Shown: positions 10,098 to 20,549 of the stretch, one piece after another | How positions within the stretch are numbered: position 1 is the first letter of the stretch | Layout: each line of letters begins with the position of its first letter | Assembly (NCBI GenBank): GCA_012959395.1 | Contig: DUDG01000012.1 | Location: 62,001-126,000, forward strand | DNA: 64,000 nt | DNA from: Flavobacteriaceae bacterium | Lineage (GTDB): Bacteria > Bacteroidota > Bacteroidia > Flavobacteriales > Flavobacteriaceae | Reading direction: 5' to 3' | The notes under the pieces: model-generated | Database searches by the model: none | Seen by the model: the letters and a program-made list of their open reading frames with translations, nothing else | What the model was told of the DNA's origin: nothing | Translations under genes and position numbers: made by a program

Positions 10098-11462
10098 TTA
10101 TTCACTTATTTTAATTTGACTGGTAATAAAATCTAAATCAAGTGAAGCATAATTTCCCGAGCTCATAATAAGTAAATTGGCATTCACATAAGACTGAGAT
10201 AACAAAAAGTCACTCAATTGACCTGAATTTGAAAAAACAATTAATTTATTATCGTTAAAAGCTTTTTTTATCATTTTATCATCAATTTCACTCAAACCTT
10301 TATTTTTTATGGCTTTTGGATCATAAAATAAAACAGCAATATCTGCGCTTTTCAAACTATCCTTATACTCCACAATAAATTCCTTATTTAAACTACTAAA
10401 AGTATGCAATTCTAGTAAAGCGATGAGCTTTCTATTTTGATATTGATTTTTCAAAGCCTTAACAGTCGCGATGACCTTGCTAGGAGAATGAGCGAAGTCT
10501 TTAAAGACGTTTCTGTCCTTCATTACAAGAATTGACTCCAAACGCTTATCAGCGCCTTTAAATGAGCTAATAGAGTTGTTGAATTCTTCTTCTTGAACTC
10601 CCATTAACTGACAAATAAGTTTAGCACCTGATAAATTGCTTAAGTTATGATCTCCAAATATTTTTAATGGTAAATCTCCTTCATCAGTTCTAAGAAAAGA
10701 AATACCATTATCTATATAATAATCAGGCATTGTATATTCTAATTTTCTGATTGGTCTTTTACAATCAATAGAAATTTGATTGACTTGAGAGTCTAGCTTA
10801 TTATAAACCAAAACACCACCTGAAACCATGGTCTCTAAAAAAAGCTCAAACTGTTTTAAATAAATTTCTTTAGTTGGAAAAACATTGATATGATCCCATG
10901 AAATTCCACTTAAAAGTGCAATATTAGGTTTGTAAAGATGAAATTTTGGTCTTCTGTCTATTGGGGAGGATAAATATTCATCTCCCTCCAATAATATAAA
11001 ATCATTTTCATCAGTTAAATGAACCATAGTTTCAAATCCTTCTAACTGAGCTCCTACCATAAAATCAACCTCTCTCCCGTTTTGATTTAAAACATGTAAA
11101 ACCATTGCAGTAATTGAGGTTTTTCCATGACTCCCTCCAATTACAACCCTAGTTTTATTTTTAGACATTTCATAAATAAACTCAGGATAAGACACTATTT
11201 TAAGATTTCTATTTTGTGATTCGATTAGTTCAGGGTTATCAACTTTAGCATGCATTCCAAGAATAACAAAATCTAAATCATCTGAAATTCTAGAAGCATC
11301 CCATCCAAAATCATCAGGTAATAAGCCATGCTTATTCAATCTAGATTTGGAAGGTTCAAAAATATGATCATCACTACCTGTAACATCGTACCCTTTTAAA
11401 TGAAGAGCAATTGCTAAATTATGCATAGCACTTCCTCCGACTGCTATAAAATGAATTCTCAT
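10098..11462 (-). CDS. mpl: UDP-N-acetylmuramate:tripeptide ligase (Mpl-like Mur ligase)
   Basis: MRIHFIAVGGSAMHNLAIALHLKGYDVTGSDD..., VVIGGSHGKTSITAMVLHVL, LLSGISWDHINVFPT. Confidence 0.88.
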   Translation of the reverse strand: MRIHFIAVGGSAMHNLAIALHLKGYDVTGSDDHIFEPSKSRLNKHGLLPDDFGWDASRISDDLDFVILGMHAKVDNPELIESQNRNLKIVSYPEFIYEMSKNKTRVVIGGSHGKTSITAMVLHVLNQNGREVDFMVGAQLEGFETMVHLTDENDFILLEGDEYLSSPIDRRPKFHLYKPNIALLSGISWDHINVFPTKEIYLKQFELFLETMVSGGVLVYNKLDSQVNQISIDCKRPIRKLEYTMPDYYIDNGISFLRTDEGDLPLKIFGDHNLSNLSGAKLICQLMGVQEEEFNNSISSFKGADKRLESILVMKDRNVFKDFAHSPSKVIATVKALKNQYQNRKLIALLELHTFSSLNKEFIVEYKDSLKSADIAVLFYDPKAIKNKGLSEIDDKMIKKAFNDNKLIVFSNSGQLSDFLLSQSYVNANLLIMSSGNYASLDLDFITSQIKISE

Positions 11463-11533
11463 AGTTTTATTATACTAAAATCAATGTCTAATTTATTAAT
11501 TAGATTCTCTATAAAAGATAAAATTTAATGAAA

Positions 11534-12535
11534 TTATGGGTTTAAAAGTTTCCATAAGTTATCTTTTAGCTCTGTAAGTCCTTGGTTTGAAACCGATGAT
11601 ATGAAATCAAAAGGAACATTTTTTGTTTTTTTAGATATCTCTAAGCTGATTTTATCTTTTCTTTTTTGATCAATTAAGTCAGATTTAGAAACCACAACAA
11701 TCCTGTCCTTATCTAATAATTCTGGATTATATTTTTTTAACTCATTGAGTAAAATATTATATTGATCAACTATTTTTTCGGATTCACTAGATACTAAAAA
11801 AAGTAAAATAGAGTTTCTTTCAATATGTCTTAAAAAATAATGACCTAATCCTTTTCCTTCTGATGCCCCTTCAATTATTCCTGGAATATCAGCAATGATA
11901 AATGATCTATAATCTCTATACTCAACTATCCCTAAATTTGGTTTAAGTGTAGTGAATTCGTAATTGCCTATTTTGGGTTTTGCCGATGTGATAGTTTTTA
12001 AAAGAGTAGATTTTCCTGCATTAGGAAAACCAACTAATCCAACATCTGCAAGAACTTTAAGCTCTAGGGTTATTTGCATCTCTTTTCCTGTAATTCCAGG
12101 TTGAGAATATCTTGGTGCCTGATTGGTAGAAGATCTAAAATTCCAATTCCCTAATCCGCCCATTCCACCTTCAAGGATTATTTTTTGTTCACCATCGTCT
12201 ATAGTTTCATAAATCACCTTATTAGTTTCAGAATCTTTTATAACAGTTCCTAATGGAACTCTTATATAAACATCCTTTCCATCTAAACCAGAACTTCTAC
12301 TTTTACTTCCATCTCCACCATGTTCACACTTAAAATGTTTTTGGAATTTAAAGTGATATAACGTCCACAATGATTTATCTGCAATAATAATAACATGACC
12401 TCCTCTACCTCCATCCCCTCCATCAGGGCCACCTTTAGTTATATATTTCTCCCTTCTAAAATGACATGAACCTCTGCCTCCATTTCCAGAAAAAATATTC
12501 ACTTTAACAAAGTCTACAAAATTTCCTTCTGTCAT
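11534..12535 (-). CDS. obgE: GTPase ObgE/CgtA
   Basis: Glycine-rich Obg domain ([30 protein letters not shown]) plus [36 protein letters not shown]. Confidence 0.97.
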   Translation of the reverse strand: MTEGNFVDFVKVNIFSGNGGRGSCHFRREKYITKGGPDGGDGGRGGHVIIIADKSLWTLYHFKFQKHFKCEHGGDGSKSRSSGLDGKDVYIRVPLGTVIKDSETNKVIYETIDDGEQKIILEGGMGGLGNWNFRSSTNQAPRYSQPGITGKEMQITLELKVLADVGLVGFPNAGKSTLLKTITSAKPKIGNYEFTTLKPNLGIVEYRDYRSFIIADIPGIIEGASEGKGLGHYFLRHIERNSILLFLVSSESEKIVDQYNILLNELKKYNPELLDKDRIVVVSKSDLIDQKRKDKISLEISKKTKNVPFDFISSVSNQGLTELKDNLWKLLNP

Positions 12536-13110
12536 TTTATAATTAAATCAATAACATTAAATAATCTCTGACTAATTTCATCAATTTCCCCATTACCTTC
12601 AACTTCAAAAAACTTATTTTGAGATTTATAATAATTAATAAGTGTAGATGTTTTTTTATTATACTCTTCAAACCTATTTTGAATCTTAGACCTGTCTTGA
12701 TCATCGGCTCTTCCACTAGCTATCCCCCTGTTGATAAGTCGATCTATTAAAATATTTTCATCTACTTCTAGTGCAATAATCATTGATATGCTCAAATTTT
12801 TACTATTTAAAAATTCATCTAACATTTCAGCTTGAAGTGTAGTTCTAGGAAAACCATCAAAAATAAATCCCTTTGCATTGGGAGTCTTATTAACCTCTGC
12901 CTCTAACATTTGAATAGTAACGTTATCTGGAACTAAATCCCCTTTTTCCATATAAGATTTAGCAAGTAACCCAAGATCGGTTTGTTTGGATATATTATAT
13001 CTAAACACATCGCCAGTAGAAATATGAATTAAATCATATTTCTTTTTAATAAATTCAGCTTGTGTTCCTTTCCCTGAACCAGGTTTTCCAAATAATATTA
13101 AGTTGATCAT
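12532..13110 (-). CDS. adk: Adenylate kinase
   Basis: [21 protein letters not shown]..., [14 protein letters not shown]; start trimmed from the track ORF to the second Met. Confidence 0.95.
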   Translation of the reverse strand: MINLILFGKPGSGKGTQAEFIKKKYDLIHISTGDVFRYNISKQTDLGLLAKSYMEKGDLVPDNVTIQMLEAEVNKTPNAKGFIFDGFPRTTLQAEMLDEFLNSKNLSISMIIALEVDENILIDRLINRGIASGRADDQDRSKIQNRFEEYNKKTSTLINYYKSQNKFFEVEGNGEIDEISQRLFNVIDLIIK

Positions 13111-13212
13111 AATTAAGTAAAAATTTACAAAAAACAAATATACCCAAAATCAATATTTAAATTATTTTATAGTTAATTACATTTTAACGTATTTTTGCCA
13201 AAATAATTTATT

Positions 13213-14367
13213 ATGAATTATTTCTCTTCAAATTTTACATTAGGGATACTTGGTGGTGGTCAACTTGGAAAAATGTTACTTCATGTAACTTCAAGATTAA
13301 ATATTAAAACAAATATCTTAGATCCTAGTAATGATTCTCCTTGTAAAAACCTATGTAATGATTTTAGCCAGGGAAATCTTATGGATTTTGATTCAGTTTA
13401 CAACTTTGGTAAATATTGTGACCTAGTTACCTATGAAATTGAGCATGTCAACATAGCAGCTTTAGAAAAGCTAGAATTAGAAGGAATTAAAGTGTTCCCT
13501 AGTTCTAATACACTTAAAATTATTCAAGATAAATCTAAACAAAAACAGTTTTTTGTAGACAATAAAATTCCTACAGCTCAATTCATCTATTTTAAATCTC
13601 TAGAAGATTTTAAAATATCCACTAAAAAGAATTCTATTAAATATCCCTTTGTCTGGAAAAAAACAAAATTTGGATATGATGGTTATGGAGTAAAAATAAT
13701 TCATTCTCCAAGTGATCTTGATGAGCTACCAAATGATGAATTTATAATTGAAGAACTAATTCCTTTTAAAAAGGAGCTTGCAACTACAATTGCTCGAAAT
13801 GAATCAGGACAAATTGAAATATTTCCAATAGTAGAAATGGATTTTAATAAAACCTCTAATCAAGTAGAGTATGTAATTTGTCCAGCTCAAATAAATAATG
13901 ATTTAAAAGTTATTGCAAAAGATATCGCATTAAAAGTTTCAAAATCATTTAAGCATGTTGGATTACTAGCTGTAGAAATGTTCTTAACTAATGATAATTC
14001 GATTTTAGTCAATGAAGTAGCTCCTAGACCTCACAATAGTGCACACTATACTATTGAAGCATGCTCAAGTTCACAATTTGATCAGCATATAAACTCTATT
14101 TTAAATTTACCGTTAGGGTGTTCCAAATCTTTTATTTATGCAATAATGGCTAACTTAGTAGGTAGTGAGGGTTCAGTAGGTCAGGTTTGTTATGAAGGAA
14201 TAGAAGAAGCTATGAAAATTGACAATGTTAAGATTCATTTGTATGGAAAACCCCAAACTAAACCTAACAGAAAAATGGGACATGCAACTATAATCGATAC
14301 TGACTTAAATAAAGGAATTGAAAAAGCTAAAAAAGTAAAAAAATTGATTCAAATTAAAACAAAATAA
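13213..14367 (+). CDS. purK: 5-(carboxyamino)imidazole ribonucleotide synthase
   Basis: LGILGGGQLGKMLLHVTSRLNIKTNILDPSNDSP..., KTKFGYDGYGVKII, NEVAPRPHNSAHYTIEAC. Confidence 0.97.
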   Translation: MNYFSSNFTLGILGGGQLGKMLLHVTSRLNIKTNILDPSNDSPCKNLCNDFSQGNLMDFDSVYNFGKYCDLVTYEIEHVNIAALEKLELEGIKVFPSSNTLKIIQDKSKQKQFFVDNKIPTAQFIYFKSLEDFKISTKKNSIKYPFVWKKTKFGYDGYGVKIIHSPSDLDELPNDEFIIEELIPFKKELATTIARNESGQIEIFPIVEMDFNKTSNQVEYVICPAQINNDLKVIAKDIALKVSKSFKHVGLLAVEMFLTNDNSILVNEVAPRPHNSAHYTIEACSSSQFDQHINSILNLPLGCSKSFIYAIMANLVGSEGSVGQVCYEGIEEAMKIDNVKIHLYGKPQTKPNRKMGHATIIDTDLNKGIEKAKKVKKLIQIKTK

Positions 14368-14369
14368 TT

Positions 14370-14846
14370 ATGGCAAAAGTTGGAATTATTATGGGAAGTA
14401 AATCAGATCTTCCAGTTATGCAAGAAGCTATAGATGCATTAAATGAGTTTGGAATATCTAACGAAGTTGATATAGTATCAGCCCATAGAACTCCTGAAAA
14501 AATGATGGACTATGGTAAAAATGCACACCTTAGAGGAATTTCTGTAATCATTGCTGGTGCTGGTGGTGCCGCACACCTTCCTGGAATGATAGCTTCTTTA
14601 ACTCCACTCCCAGTGGTAGGAGTTCCTATCAAATCTAGAAACTCAATAGACGGATGGGATTCCATTTTATCTATACTGCAAATGCCTGGAGGAGTGCCTG
14701 TAGCTACTGTAGCTTTAAACGGCGCAAAAAATGCAGGAATTTTAGCTGCTGAAATAATTGGATCTAGTGATCAGGTAGTTCAGAATAAAATAATAGAATA
14801 TAAATCTACTTTAAAAGATAAAGTAATAAAGGATTCCTTAAAATAA
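14370..14846 (+). CDS. purE: 5-(carboxyamino)imidazole ribonucleotide mutase
   Basis: VGIIMGSKSDLPVMQEA..., VSAHRTPEKM, AGAGGAAHLPGMIASLTPLPVVGVP. Confidence 0.98.
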   Translation: MAKVGIIMGSKSDLPVMQEAIDALNEFGISNEVDIVSAHRTPEKMMDYGKNAHLRGISVIIAGAGGAAHLPGMIASLTPLPVVGVPIKSRNSIDGWDSILSILQMPGGVPVATVALNGAKNAGILAAEIIGSSDQVVQNKIIEYKSTLKDKVIKDSLK

Positions 14847-14858
14847 ATCCGCAGAATT

Positions 14859-15692
14859 CTAAATAGTTAAAACAACTATTAGCCAAAAGATTGGTATGGC
14901 TTCAACCCAAAAATTTGTAAAATATTGAGACTGACTTTCTTTTGTGTTATATACAAATAAAGCTGTAGTTATTGCTATAGTAATATCCGATATAATAAAT
15001 TGATTTCTTGTTGAATCAAAACAAAAACTAATTAAGCAAAATATAATCAATAATGAAAAAGCTAAAATTTTTGTTTTTTTTATGCCAATTACTTGAGGAA
15101 TTGTTTTAAGTTGAATAGAGTCATATTTCAAATCCCTAATTTCAAATGGTAAAGTATAAACAAAGACAAAAATAAATCTTTGAATAAAAAGCAAGATAGA
15201 ATCCCATAGATCAAAAATTGCATTCTCAATAAAAGGCATTATCACAGTTGTGCCTGCCCAACAAAATGCTACAACAAATATTTTAATCTTACTGTAATTT
15301 CTGATATTTGACCTTTTAAAAGGAATTACATAAGTCAAACAAAGGATGAATAGTATAACTCCAAATAAAATAGTGTGAATTTTTAGAAATATAGTTGAAG
15401 CAAATAAAAAGAAACCCGCTACAAAACTTAATAATTGAATTATTTTTATTGGAGCATTTTTAGTAAAAAAATAATATGGTAAAGTTGAGGCATACTTTAT
15501 AAAATTATATACCACTATTGTTGCGCAAAAAACACAGAGAAGCAAAGGGTAACTAAAATCTAAATCAAATCTTAAAGAAGTAATTATAATTAGAGCTAAA
15601 ACACAAAATGATAAATGTATGCTCGATTTAATATAAAAATCAAAAATTGATATTATTTTATTCACAAAACAAAAGTATGAAAGTGTTAACAA
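14859..15692 (-). CDS. Polytopic membrane protein, possibly UbiA-like prenyltransferase-related
   Basis: Multiple hydrophobic helices and a UbiA-like length/topology; no clear catalytic motif seen by eye. Confidence 0.6.
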   Translation of the reverse strand: MLTLSYFCFVNKIISIFDFYIKSSIHLSFCVLALIIITSLRFDLDFSYPLLLCVFCATIVVYNFIKYASTLPYYFFTKNAPIKIIQLLSFVAGFFLFASTIFLKIHTILFGVILFILCLTYVIPFKRSNIRNYSKIKIFVVAFCWAGTTVIMPFIENAIFDLWDSILLFIQRFIFVFVYTLPFEIRDLKYDSIQLKTIPQVIGIKKTKILAFSLLIIFCLISFCFDSTRNQFIISDITIAITTALFVYNTKESQSQYFTNFWVEAIPIFWLIVVLTI

Positions 15693-15791
15693 TAGCTTGT
15701 TTTTAAGTTAAAAACTTTCGTTTTATATTATTTAAAATGGTCAATAATTAACACATAATGATTATTTTTAATACCGTATTTTTTTTAACAA

Positions 15792-18629
15792 ATGATAGAT
15801 TTTTCAAAAAGACATATAGGAATTAACTCAGAAGAAAAAAAAGAAATGCTTGATTGCTTAAAAGTAAAGAGCATTGAACAATTAATTTCTGAAACCATTC
15901 CTTCAAATATTAGATTAAAAAAAGATATGGAACTTGATCCAGCTTTAAATGAATATGACTATTTAAATCATATTAAAAAACTTTCTAAAAAAAATAAAAT
16001 TTTTAAATCCTATATAGGGTTAGGTTATAATGAAGCGATCATTCCTTCTGTAATCAAAAGAAATATATTAGAAAATCCAAGCTGGTATACAGCGTACACA
16101 CCCTATCAAGCAGAAATTGCTCAAGGAAGAATGCAAGCCTTATTAAATTATCAAACTATAGTTTGTGAATTAACTGGAATGGAATTAGCAAATGCTTCTT
16201 TATTAGATGAAAGTACGGCTGCGGCTGAAGCCATGACCATGCTTTTTAGTCTGAGAAATAAAGATCAGAAAAATAATAATGCAAATAATTTTTTTGTTTC
16301 AAATGACACTCTTTCTCAAACTATTTCACTTATTAAAACTAGAGCCCAGCCATTAGGTATTAATGTAAATATTGGGAAAATTGATGATTTTAAATTCGAT
16401 AAAGGATATTTTGGATGTTTGATGCAATATCCTGGGATTCATGGACAAGTTACTGATCTAGCTAAGTATTGTGAAAAAGCAAAGTTAAATGGATTGAAAA
16501 TTGTAATTGCGGCAGATCTTCTTTCTTTATGCTTACTAAAAGAACCTTCTTGCTTTGGAGCAGATGTAGTAGTTGGAACCTCGCAAAGATTTGGAATTCC
16601 CCTTGGATATGGAGGTCCACACGCAGCTTTCTTTGCTACTAAAGAAAAATATAAAAGAGCAATCCCTGGGAGAATTATTGGGCTTTCAAAAGATGCAGAT
16701 GAAAATCCTGCACTTAGAATGGCTTTACAAACTAGAGAACAACATATAAAAAGAGCAAGGGCAACTTCTAATATTTGTACTTCACAAGTATTACTTGCTG
16801 TAATGGCAAGTATGTATGGAGTTTTTCACGGCCCAAATGGGTTAAAAAATATAGCCCTAAAAATTCATAAATTAGCTCTATTATTAGAAAATTCTTTAGA
16901 AAAAATTGGAATTAAACAATTAAATCAAAATTACTTCGACACTTTACATTTAAAAGGTCCGTCAGAAAAAATTAGACCAATCGCAGAAAAAAATAAAATT
17001 AATTTTAATTATATAAATGAAAATCATTTCTCTATTTCATTAAATGAGACAACATCTATAGCTGATATTCAATTAATAATTGATGTTATTTCTAAAGCAA
17101 CTAGTAAAGAAACTCATATAACCGAATCCTCTACTGATATATTAAAAATTTCTTTGCCCTTAAGAAGAGAGTCTTCATTTTTACAAACTAATATTTTTAA
17201 TATTCATCATACTGAAACTAGTTTAATGAGATACATAAAAAATCTTGAAAGAAAAGATTTATCTCTAACTCACTCAATGATTTCACTTGGATCCTGTACA
17301 ATGAAACTAAATGCCGCTTCAGAAATGATTCCAATTAGCTGGTCTAAATGGAACAATATTCATCCATATGCTCCAATAAATCAGGCTAAAGGATATCAGA
17401 AATTACTTACTAAATTAGAAAAACAGCTTAATGTAATAACTGGTTTTGCAGGTACATCTCTTCAGCCAAACTCGGGAGCTCAAGGCGAATATGCAGGACT
17501 AATGGTAATTAGGGCCTATCTAAAAAGCATAGATCAAGGTCATAGAAATATCTGTATAATACCTTCGTCAGCTCACGGAACAAATCCTGCATCTGCTGTA
17601 ATGGCAGGTATGAAAGTTGTGGTAATTGGCACAGATAAACATGGCAATATTAATGTTGATGAATTAAAAGAAAAAGCAAAATTACATGAAGAAAATTTAG
17701 CTGCTTTAATGGTTACATATCCTTCTACACATGGTGTATTTGAATCATCAATTCAAGAAGTTTCAAAAACAATTCATAAATATGGAGGACAAGTATATAT
17801 GGACGGAGCTAATATGAATGCTCAAGTTGGTTTAACAAATCCTTATATAATTGGATCGGATGTATGCCATTTAAACCTTCATAAAACTTTTGCTATTCCT
17901 CACGGAGGAGGAGGCCCTGGGGTTGGACCTATATGCGTGGCTAAACATTTAGTTCCTTTTTTGCCAAATAATCCAATTATTAATGTTAGTTCAAAGCAAA
18001 GTGTAGAATCCATTTCTGCAGCACCTTGGGGATCTGCTCTAGCATGTGTAATTTCATATGGATACATATGCATGTTAGGAACAAAAGGATTAAAATCCTC
18101 TACTGAATATGCTATTTTAAATGCGAACTATATTAAACATAGACTTGAAGATCATTACGATGTTTTATATAAGGGTGAAGGAGGAAGAGCAGCACATGAA
18201 TTAATAATTGATTGTCGTCCATTTAAATTTAATGGAATTGATGTGATGGATATTGCAAAAAGGTTAATAGACTATGGTTTTCATGCACCAACAATCTCTT
18301 TTCCTGTTTCTGGCACAATGATGATTGAACCTACAGAAAGTGAAAATTTAGAAGAAATAAATAGGTTTTGTAATGCAATGATTTCTATAAGAAAAGAAAT
18401 TGAGCAATGTACTTTAGAAGATAAAAATAATCTTCTTTGCAATGCTCCTCACACAATGAAAATGATTAGTTCTGAAAATTGGAATCATCCATACAGTAGA
18501 GAAAAAGCAGCTTTTCCAACTCCCTTTGTTTTAGAAAATAAATTTTGGCCATCTGTTAGAAGATTAGATGATGCTTATGGAGATAGAAATTTAGTCTGTA
18601 CTTGTAACCCAATAAAAACATATAAGTAG
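15792..18629 (+). CDS. gcvP: Glycine dehydrogenase (aminomethyl-transferring), P protein
   Basis: FSKRHIG..., YQAEIAQGRMQALLNYQT, LDESTAAAEAM, HLNLHKTFAIPHGGGGPGVGPI PLP-lysine region. Confidence 0.98.
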   Translation: MIDFSKRHIGINSEEKKEMLDCLKVKSIEQLISETIPSNIRLKKDMELDPALNEYDYLNHIKKLSKKNKIFKSYIGLGYNEAIIPSVIKRNILENPSWYTAYTPYQAEIAQGRMQALLNYQTIVCELTGMELANASLLDESTAAAEAMTMLFSLRNKDQKNNNANNFFVSNDTLSQTISLIKTRAQPLGINVNIGKIDDFKFDKGYFGCLMQYPGIHGQVTDLAKYCEKAKLNGLKIVIAADLLSLCLLKEPSCFGADVVVGTSQRFGIPLGYGGPHAAFFATKEKYKRAIPGRIIGLSKDADENPALRMALQTREQHIKRARATSNICTSQVLLAVMASMYGVFHGPNGLKNIALKIHKLALLLENSLEKIGIKQLNQNYFDTLHLKGPSEKIRPIAEKNKINFNYINENHFSISLNETTSIADIQLIIDVISKATSKETHITESSTDILKISLPLRRESSFLQTNIFNIHHTETSLMRYIKNLERKDLSLTHSMISLGSCTMKLNAASEMIPISWSKWNNIHPYAPINQAKGYQKLLTKLEKQLNVITGFAGTSLQPNSGAQGEYAGLMVIRAYLKSIDQGHRNICIIPSSAHGTNPASAVMAGMKVVVIGTDKHGNINVDELKEKAKLHEENLAALMVTYPSTHGVFESSIQEVSKTIHKYGGQVYMDGANMNAQVGLTNPYIIGSDVCHLNLHKTFAIPHGGGGPGVGPICVAKHLVPFLPNNPIINVSSKQSVESISAAPWGSALACVISYGYICMLGTKGLKSSTEYAILNANYIKHRLEDHYDVLYKGEGGRAAHELIIDCRPFKFNGIDVMDIAKRLIDYGFHAPTISFPVSGTMMIEPTESENLEEINRFCNAMISIRKEIEQCTLEDKNNLLCNAPHTMKMISSENWNHPYSREKAAFPTPFVLENKFWPSVRRLDDAYGDRNLVCTCNPIKTYK

Positions 18630-18676
18630 GTTAATTATATTAATTTTTATAATTTTGAATATTAAACAGTTTAAGA

Positions 18677-19741
18677 ATGTCTATATATATAACAGGAACT
18701 GGGTCTTATATTCCTGAAATAGTTAAAAAAAATCAAGAATTCCTGAATAGTAAATTTCTAAATTCTGATGGATCTGATTTCAAAGTCTCTAATGATATTA
18801 TAATAAAAAAATTTAGTTCAATAACTGGAATTGAAGAACGTAGATATGCAAAAAATCATCATAACTCTTCAGATCTAGCTTTTTTTGCTGCTGAAAATGC
18901 GATTACTGATGCTAAAATAGATCAAGAAACAATTGATTATATTATTGTAGCTCATAATTTTGGAGATGTAAAATATGGAAGCAAACAATCTGATTCTCTT
19001 CCAAGTTTAGCTAGTAGAGTTAAATATAATCTAGGCATAAATAATTCAGACTGTGTGTGTTACGACTTGATATTTGGTTGCCCCGGTTGGATAGAAGGAG
19101 TTATTCAAGCTAATGCTTTTATAAAAGCTGGCATTGCTAAAAAATGTTTAGTTATTGGAGCTGAAACATTATCAAGAACTGTCGATATAAATGATAGAGA
19201 TTCTATGATATATTCTGATGGAGCTGGCGCAACTATTATAGAAAAAATAGATGATAATTTAAATCAAGGTATTCTATCTCATAAATCTTGTACTTTTTCT
19301 AATGAAAACACTTTTGATTTGTTTTTGGGAGAATCATTTAACTCAAAAAACAAATCAAAAGATAAGTTCATAAAAATGTATGGACATAAAATTTATGAAT
19401 TTGCCATTACTAAAGTCCCACAAGCTCTAAAAGAGTGTTTAGAAACAAGTGGAAAATCAATAAAAGATGTTAAAAAAATATTTTTACATCAAGCAAATGA
19501 AAAAATGGATGATGCTATGGTCGATAGATTTTATAAGCTATTTGATTTACCCAGACCAGAACATGTAATGCCAATGTCAATTAAAAAACTAGGTAACAGT
19601 TCTGTTGCTACTATTCCTACTCTTTTTGATTTAGTAAAAAATAATAAACTAGAAAATCACACTCTTAATAAGGGTGATATAGTTTTATTTGGGAGTGTTG
19701 GAGCAGGAATGAATGTTAATGCAATTGCCTATCAAATATAG
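18677..19741 (+). CDS. 3-oxoacyl-ACP synthase III family protein (FabH-like)
   Basis: MSIYITGTGSYIPE..., FGCPGWIEGVIQANAFIKAG, FLHQANEKMDDAM, GNSSVATIP KAS III Cys/His/Asn motifs. Confidence 0.88.
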   Translation: MSIYITGTGSYIPEIVKKNQEFLNSKFLNSDGSDFKVSNDIIIKKFSSITGIEERRYAKNHHNSSDLAFFAAENAITDAKIDQETIDYIIVAHNFGDVKYGSKQSDSLPSLASRVKYNLGINNSDCVCYDLIFGCPGWIEGVIQANAFIKAGIAKKCLVIGAETLSRTVDINDRDSMIYSDGAGATIIEKIDDNLNQGILSHKSCTFSNENTFDLFLGESFNSKNKSKDKFIKMYGHKIYEFAITKVPQALKECLETSGKSIKDVKKIFLHQANEKMDDAMVDRFYKLFDLPRPEHVMPMSIKKLGNSSVATIPTLFDLVKNNKLENHTLNKGDIVLFGSVGAGMNVNAIAYQI

Positions 19742-19790
19742 TTTTCCATTAAATTAAATTTCATTTTATCTTTTTTATAATCAATATTCC

Positions 19791-19798
19791 TAACTTTG
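19791..19798 (+). promoter_or_regulatory. -7-like element TAACTTTG upstream of the MlaE-like gene
   Basis: Matches TAnnTTTG; the -33 partner is not clear. Confidence 0.35.
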
Positions 19799-19814
19799 AA
19801 TAATTAATATTGCT

Positions 19815-20549
19815 ATGTTTTATTTAAGTGACATCGGAAAGTACTTTATAATGATAAGAATGTCATTCTTTAAACCTAGCAAGTGGAAAATACTACGAAA
19901 ATTAATTTTTAAAGAAATAAATGATTTAATAATTGAATCCATTCCGATAGTTTCAATTTTATCTTTTTTTATTGGTGCTGTAATATCAATTCAAACTGCT
20001 CTAAATCTTAGCAGTCCGTTTTTATCAAAATCTTTAATAGGGTTCGCGACTAGACAATCAGTTATTCTTGAATTCGCTCCAACATTTATGTCAATTATAA
20101 TGGCTGGTAAAGTAGGTTCCTTTATTACATCTAGTATAGGTACGATGAGAGTAACAGAGCAAATTGATGCTTTAGAAGTAATGGGAATAAATCCTCTTAA
20201 CTATCTAGTGTTTCCTAAAATAATAGCTTTACTATTTTATCCTTTTGTTATTACCATTGCTATGTTTGTTGCAATTTTTGGTGGTTTTTTGGCTATGACC
20301 TTTGCAGGAGTTTCAGGCGAAGCTTTTATAACAGGAATCCAAATGGATTTTGAGCCTTATCACATAGTTTACGCATACATTAAAACATTTTTATTTGCTA
20401 TAATATTAGCCACAGTACCTTCATTTCATGGATTTTATATGAAAGGAGGGGCGTTAGAAGTGGGCAAAGCAAGTACCTTATCTTTTGTTTGGACATCTAT
20501 AATTATTATAGTTGTTAACTTTATTACAACACAATTATTATTAAGCTAA
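19815..20549 (+). CDS. MlaE-family ABC transporter permease
   Basis: LIIESIPIVSILSFFIGAVISIQTALNL..., LEFAPTFMSIIMAGKVGSFITSSIGTMRVTEQIDALEVMGINPLNYLVFPK. Confidence 0.93.
   Translation: MFYLSDIGKYFIMIRMSFFKPSKWKILRKLIFKEINDLIIESIPIVSILSFFIGAVISIQTALNLSSPFLSKSLIGFATRQSVILEFAPTFMSIIMAGKVGSFITSSIGTMRVTEQIDALEVMGINPLNYLVFPKIIALLFYPFVITIAMFVAIFGGFLAMTFAGVSGEAFITGIQMDFEPYHIVYAYIKTFLFAIILATVPSFHGFYMKGGALEVGKASTLSFVWTSIIIIVVNFITTQLLLS

Noticed and set aside
14862-14880. AATAGTT-AAAAC-AACTATT hairpin between purE and the membrane-protein gene
   Set aside because: AT-rich, lies inside the minus-strand coding end and lacks a T-tract on either side; too weak to call a terminator.
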